A DNA stretch of 15,075 bases, from assembly GCA_003141795.1 (NCBI GenBank), contig PLNO01000371.1, positions 214 through 15,288 on the forward strand. The letters run 5' to 3'. Of the stretch, positions 12,650 through 15,075 are shown one piece after another (position 1 is the first letter of the stretch; the number at the start of each line of letters is the position of its first letter). This DNA comes from Spirochaetaceae bacterium. Lineage in GTDB: Bacteria; Spirochaetota; Spirochaetia; SZUA-6; Fen-1364. The notes under the pieces were generated by a model. The model was not told where the DNA came from and searched no databases. It worked only from the letters and a program-made list of their open reading frames with translations. The position numbers and the translations under genes are program-made.

Positions 12650-12848
12650 GAGAACTACACTGAACATAGACGGGACGCTCATTCGGGAAGCGTCAAGGCT
12701 CACCGGGGTGTCGGAGAAGACTGCTCTCGTAAAGATGGGACTCGAGGCGCTCATCGCCAGGGAGAGCGCTCGAAGGTTAGCGAGGCTCGGCGGTACCGAG
12801 AAGCAAGCTATGCCGATCCCCAGGAGGCGGCCTGCGGGCAAGGCATGA
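12648..12848 (+). CDS. vapB: VapB-family antitoxin
   Basis: 66 residues from ATG 12648. MRTTLNIDGTLIREASRLTGVSEKTALVKMGLEAL is the short ribbon-helix-helix domain of the VapB type that starts MRTTLNID. ESARRLARLGG and a basic Pro-Arg tail (PIPRRRPAGKA) form the toxin-binding end. No ribosome site precedes the ATG, in line with the leaderless promoter. Upstream in-frame codons (from TTG 12612) lie inside the promoter and are not used. The stop overlaps the vapC start as ATGA. It should neutralise VapC and repress the operon through the palindrome that reaches its own start codon. Confidence 0.93.
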   Translation: MRTTLNIDGTLIREASRLTGVSEKTALVKMGLEALIARESARRLARLGGTEKQAMPIPRRRPAGKA

Positions 12849-13213
12849 TTCTCGCCGACACCTCGGTCTGGATTGACCACTTCCGCCGGCGGAACTCAAA
12901 GGTTGCGGACCTGTTGGAGAATGGCGAAGTTCTCATCCACCCCTTTGTCGTGGGTGAGCTGGCTTGCGGGAATCTGAAGAACCGCAAGGAGATTCTTGAC
13001 CTTCTGCAAGAACTCCCTGCCGCAACGGTTGCCGAACAATCTGAAGTGCTGACACTTATCGACTCACAAAAACTCCATGGAAAAGGAATTGGATGGATTG
13101 ACGCACACTTGGTCGCGTCGGCTCTGCTCTCTGGTGCAAAGTTGCTGACGCACGATAAGGCTTTGGGAAAGACTGCGTCCGAGCTTGGAGTTGCGATCGG
13201 CCATTCGCACTGA
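12845..13213 (+). CDS. vapC: VapC-family PIN-domain ribonuclease toxin
   Basis: 122 residues starting at the ATGA overlap with vapB. The PIN-domain acidic site is complete: D5 in ILADTSVWIDHF, E38 in PFVVGELACG, D86 in GIGWIDAHLVASALL, and D104 in LLTHDKAL. VapC enzymes are Mg/Mn-dependent RNases, in studied cases cutting initiator tRNA or the 23S sarcin-ricin loop; the target here is unknown. The reading frame is open far upstream, but the coupled ATG is clearly the start. It looks functional. No attC-like site follows it, and the 13214-13262 gap before the convergent reductase gene shows no terminator. Confidence 0.95.
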   Translation: MILADTSVWIDHFRRRNSKVADLLENGEVLIHPFVVGELACGNLKNRKEILDLLQELPAATVAEQSEVLTLIDSQKLHGKGIGWIDAHLVASALLSGAKLLTHDKALGKTASELGVAIGHSH

Positions 13214-13262
13214 GGCTGAGTCGGAATCCGTCCTTGTTGAGCCGCGACTCCGCCGCGCGAGA

Positions 13263-14297
13263 TCAGGCCTTGAGCAAGCCCTTTCTGACCATGCTCTTCG
13301 CCGCCGCGACGATTGCCTCGTGGGGGTCGCGTGGTGTCCAATCAAGCACCCGCCGAGCTTTCTCGTTGGAGGTCTTCTTGGTGTAGCCGAGGTCAGGGAC
13401 GGACGGACGGAGCTCGGCATTGAAGAGCGCGACGATGCGCAGCACGAGACTGGGGATCGAGCGGGTTGGGACGCGCCTGGCCGCGTCGCCGAGCTCCGCT
13501 TTGATGACGGCGCCGATCTCTTTCATCGGGAGCGCCCGGCCATTCGAGAGCAGGAACCGCTCGCCCGCAGCCCCCGGATTGGTCATTGCCAGGATGTGCG
13601 CGCTGGCCACGTCGCGGACGTCGATGATCGGCATGAAAAGGTCGGGGAAGGCCGGCATGGCCCCATCGAGCATGCGCTGAATCAGGTGGTTGGAGCCGGA
13701 GATGTCCTTGCCCATCACCGGTCCCATGACCGCGACGGGAAGCATCGTAGTGAGCTCCAGCGCGCCACCCTCGGCGGCCATGAAGTCCCATGCCGCGCGC
13801 TCGGCGAGGGTCTTGCTTTTGCCGTACGCATCCACGCCGGGGCCGTCGACAATGGTCCAGTCATTCTCGGTGAACGTGTGGTCGCTGTGCGGGTGTCCCC
13901 AGCTCACGGCGTGGAACGCCGAGGTGAGAACGACGCGCTTCGCACCCGCCTTGCGAGCCGCTCGTAGCACGCGCAGGGTTCCTTCGCGAGCGGGGACAAT
14001 CAGATCGTCTTCGTTCGCGACGTGCCCGGGTTGCACCGGGGAGGCGACGTGAAGAACGAAGTCGACGTCGGCGACGGCTTCCGCCCAGCCTTTGTCGCTC
14101 ATGAGATCCGCGGCGACGAAGCTCAGGTTGTCTCCATGGACCATACCCGCATCCTCGATGACGGCCCGCACGGCGGCTTCCTTGGCGAGTGATCGGATGG
14201 TGGTACGGACGAGATGGTCCCGCTCGAGGAGCTGGAGGATGCAGTGTCCGGCAATGAAGCCGGAGCCACCGGTGACGAGAACACGCTTCTGGCTCAT
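13263..14297 (-). CDS. NAD(P)-dependent extended-SDR reductase (dihydroflavonol-4-reductase/aldehyde reductase type)
   Basis: 344 residues from ATG 14297 (AAGGAAGG about 8 nt upstream). An open N-terminal extension to 14429 overlaps the AraC gene and is rejected. The Rossmann motif VTGGSGFIAGH (8-18), DVDFVLHVASPV (77-88), VVLTSAFHAV with S126, and the catalytic Y158-x3-K162 in DAYGKSKTLAE mark an extended SDR. The closest wording is the DFR/aldehyde-reductase group, which reduces aldehydes or ketones with NADPH. PIIDVRDVASAHILAM and RRVLDWTPRDPHEAI are typical later blocks. It lies 19 nt behind the AraC-type regulator on the same strand, so the regulator probably controls it. The substrate is unknown. 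Confidence 0.92.
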   Translation of the reverse strand: MSQKRVLVTGGSGFIAGHCILQLLERDHLVRTTIRSLAKEAAVRAVIEDAGMVHGDNLSFVAADLMSDKGWAEAVADVDFVLHVASPVQPGHVANEDDLIVPAREGTLRVLRAARKAGAKRVVLTSAFHAVSWGHPHSDHTFTENDWTIVDGPGVDAYGKSKTLAERAAWDFMAAEGGALELTTMLPVAVMGPVMGKDISGSNHLIQRMLDGAMPAFPDLFMPIIDVRDVASAHILAMTNPGAAGERFLLSNGRALPMKEIGAVIKAELGDAARRVPTRSIPSLVLRIVALFNAELRPSVPDLGYTKKTSNEKARRVLDWTPRDPHEAIVAAAKSMVRKGLLKA

Positions 14298-14316
14298 GAC
14301 GGGGTTCCTTCCTTGC

Positions 14317-15075
14317 TCATGCTTGGACTCTGGTCTGACGCTCACGCCAGCGCAATGGGGTGGTCCGCTCCCAGGCGCGAAACGCGCGGACGAACGAATT
14401 GGGCTCCACGAAGCCGAGCAGCATGGCAATGGCCACCGTATCGAGCTCGGTATTGGCGAGGAGCCGGCTCGCCGTCGTGCGCCTCACCCCCGCGAGCTGC
14501 TGCTGGAAGCTCGTTTTGCATTCATCGAGGCGGCGCTGAAGGGTGCGGCTGCTGACCCTGAGTCGGCGCGCCACCGCCGCGATGCTGGGCCGACGGCCTT
14601 CGCTCAGCTGCCGCGCGATCGCCACGCGCACCTCGCCTACGAGCGCGGAGAATCCCTCTCCTTGGGCGATCCTTTTTTCGAGGCCCTCCAGCACGTGCGC
14701 AAAGGCTCCACCGTCCGCGGTGACGAATGGCACGTCGAGCGCTACTCGATCGAACACCATCGCGTCGTGCGCCGCCCCGAAGACGATGGGGCATTCGAAG
14801 TGGCGGCGCAGGAGCACGCGGTCCATGGGACGACGGGCCAGCTCGAGTCGAATTGGTGTGACCTGCCCGGCGGTGCCCTGCCGCGCCAGCTCCCTGAGCG
14901 AGGCCATGGTCGTATCGACGAGCAGGCGCATGACCTCGCCCGTTGCCTGGAGCCAGCGATAGCGCACGGTCGCCTCGTCACCCTCGATATCGACCTCGAC
15001 GAGCTCGGGGCAGGTCAGACGCTTGTATCGGGAGAGGGCCGAAAGCGCGTGGCGAAAGTCAGGCGCGTGCAGCGC
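14317..15075 (-). CDS. AraC-family transcriptional regulator (N terminus beyond right edge)
   Basis: The frame is open to the window edge, so the GTG near 14967 is internal. About 252 residues are visible. The upstream part (HALSALSRYKRL, then VEVDIEGDEATVRYRW) looks like the arabinose_bd-type sensor domain of OruR/ArgR-like AraC proteins. The C terminus has two helix-turn-helix motifs: GRRPSIAAVARRLRVSSRTL with QRRLDE, and LDTVAIAMLLGFVEPNSFVRAF followed by the family TTPLRWRE. It ends 19 nt before the SDR reductase gene, whose ribosome site lies in the short gap. Activation of that gene is inferred. Effector unknown. Confidence 0.93.
   Translation of the reverse strand, partial: ALHAPDFRHALSALSRYKRLTCPELVEVDIEGDEATVRYRWLQATGEVMRLLVDTTMASLRELARQGTAGQVTPIRLELARRPMDRVLLRRHFECPIVFGAAHDAMVFDRVALDVPFVTADGGAFAHVLEGLEKRIAQGEGFSALVGEVRVAIARQLSEGRRPSIAAVARRLRVSSRTLQRRLDECKTSFQQQLAGVRRTTASRLLANTELDTVAIAMLLGFVEPNSFVRAFRAWERTTPLRWRERQTRVQA

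Noticed and set aside
12533..12844. Upstream in-frame extension of vapC
   Set aside because: It would run through attC-like site B and all of vapB; the ATGA-coupled start at 12845 gives the standard PIN N terminus.
12281..12880. 199-residue minus-strand open frame across the antitoxin, attC-like site B and vapB
   Set aside because: Crosses three well-supported features and contains no family signature.
13185..13967. 260-residue plus-strand open frame opposite the SDR reductase
   Set aside because: Antisense shadow of a gene with full Rossmann and YxxxK motifs.
14298..14429. N-terminal extension of the reductase
   Set aside because: It overlaps the AraC coding region and precedes the ribosome site; the Rossmann strand begins right after ATG 14297.
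1..15075. CRISPR array, tRNA or rRNA gene
   Set aside because: No regularly spaced direct repeats and no recognisable tRNA or rRNA core sequences were found by eye on either strand.

Overview
The window is a GC-rich bacterial chromosomal segment from a Gram-negative organism. The envelope evidence is a predicted outer-membrane beta-barrel, a lipobox lipoprotein and Sec-exported repeat proteins. Butyrate kinase suggests a fermentative, probably anaerobic, life. The short lipoproteins and barrel have a flavour seen in Spirochaetota, and a deltaproteobacterial-type lineage is also possible. This placement is a low-confidence impression, because no rRNA or phylogenetic marker beyond rlmB is present.

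Layout. At the left edge a truncated TetR repressor reads leftwards beside a perfect 18-bp palindromic operator. Next is a decayed IS21-type transposase fragment. An AT-richer gene for a secreted ankyrin-repeat protein follows, then a MazEF-like toxin-antitoxin pair (RHH antitoxin, MazF toxin) with a clean operator palindrome. A hairpin-rich noncoding stretch separates this pair from rlmB (23S rRNA Gm2251 methyltransferase) and a small secreted protein with four Asp-rich repeats. On the plus strand lies a minimal nucleotidyltransferase/HEPN pair whose HEPN gene carries a one-base frameshift. Facing it is a leftward run: butyrate kinase, a two-TM HAMP-like protein, a D12-class adenine methyltransferase and a second DNA methyltransferase. 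No restriction nuclease is recognisable beside the methyltransferases.

From 9.4 to 10.6 kb an exported barrel protein and a Tyr/Ser/Thr-rich lipoprotein form a short operon with promoter and intrinsic terminator, converging on a hemolysin III (PAQR) membrane protein. From 11.35 to 13.2 kb is a toxin-antitoxin cluster: the operator and N-terminal stub of an RHH antitoxin, then a two-gene DUF4258/YgiT-like module lying between two integron attC-like sites, then vapBC. The right edge has an extended-SDR NAD(P)-dependent reductase directly behind an AraC-family regulator that runs out of the window.

Overall this is a patchwork of housekeeping genes (rlmB, buk) and accessory modules: four complete or partial toxin-antitoxin type units, two methyltransferases, a dead IS and an apparent integron cassette. 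The most distinctive observation is the cassette-like structure at 11585-12594. Its ends carry a perfect 13-bp inverted repeat, and both flanks have R-box/L-box-like organisation with the same five-base spacers. Two of the toxin-antitoxin type operons also have promoter-like sequences placed so close to the ATG that leaderless mRNAs are likely.
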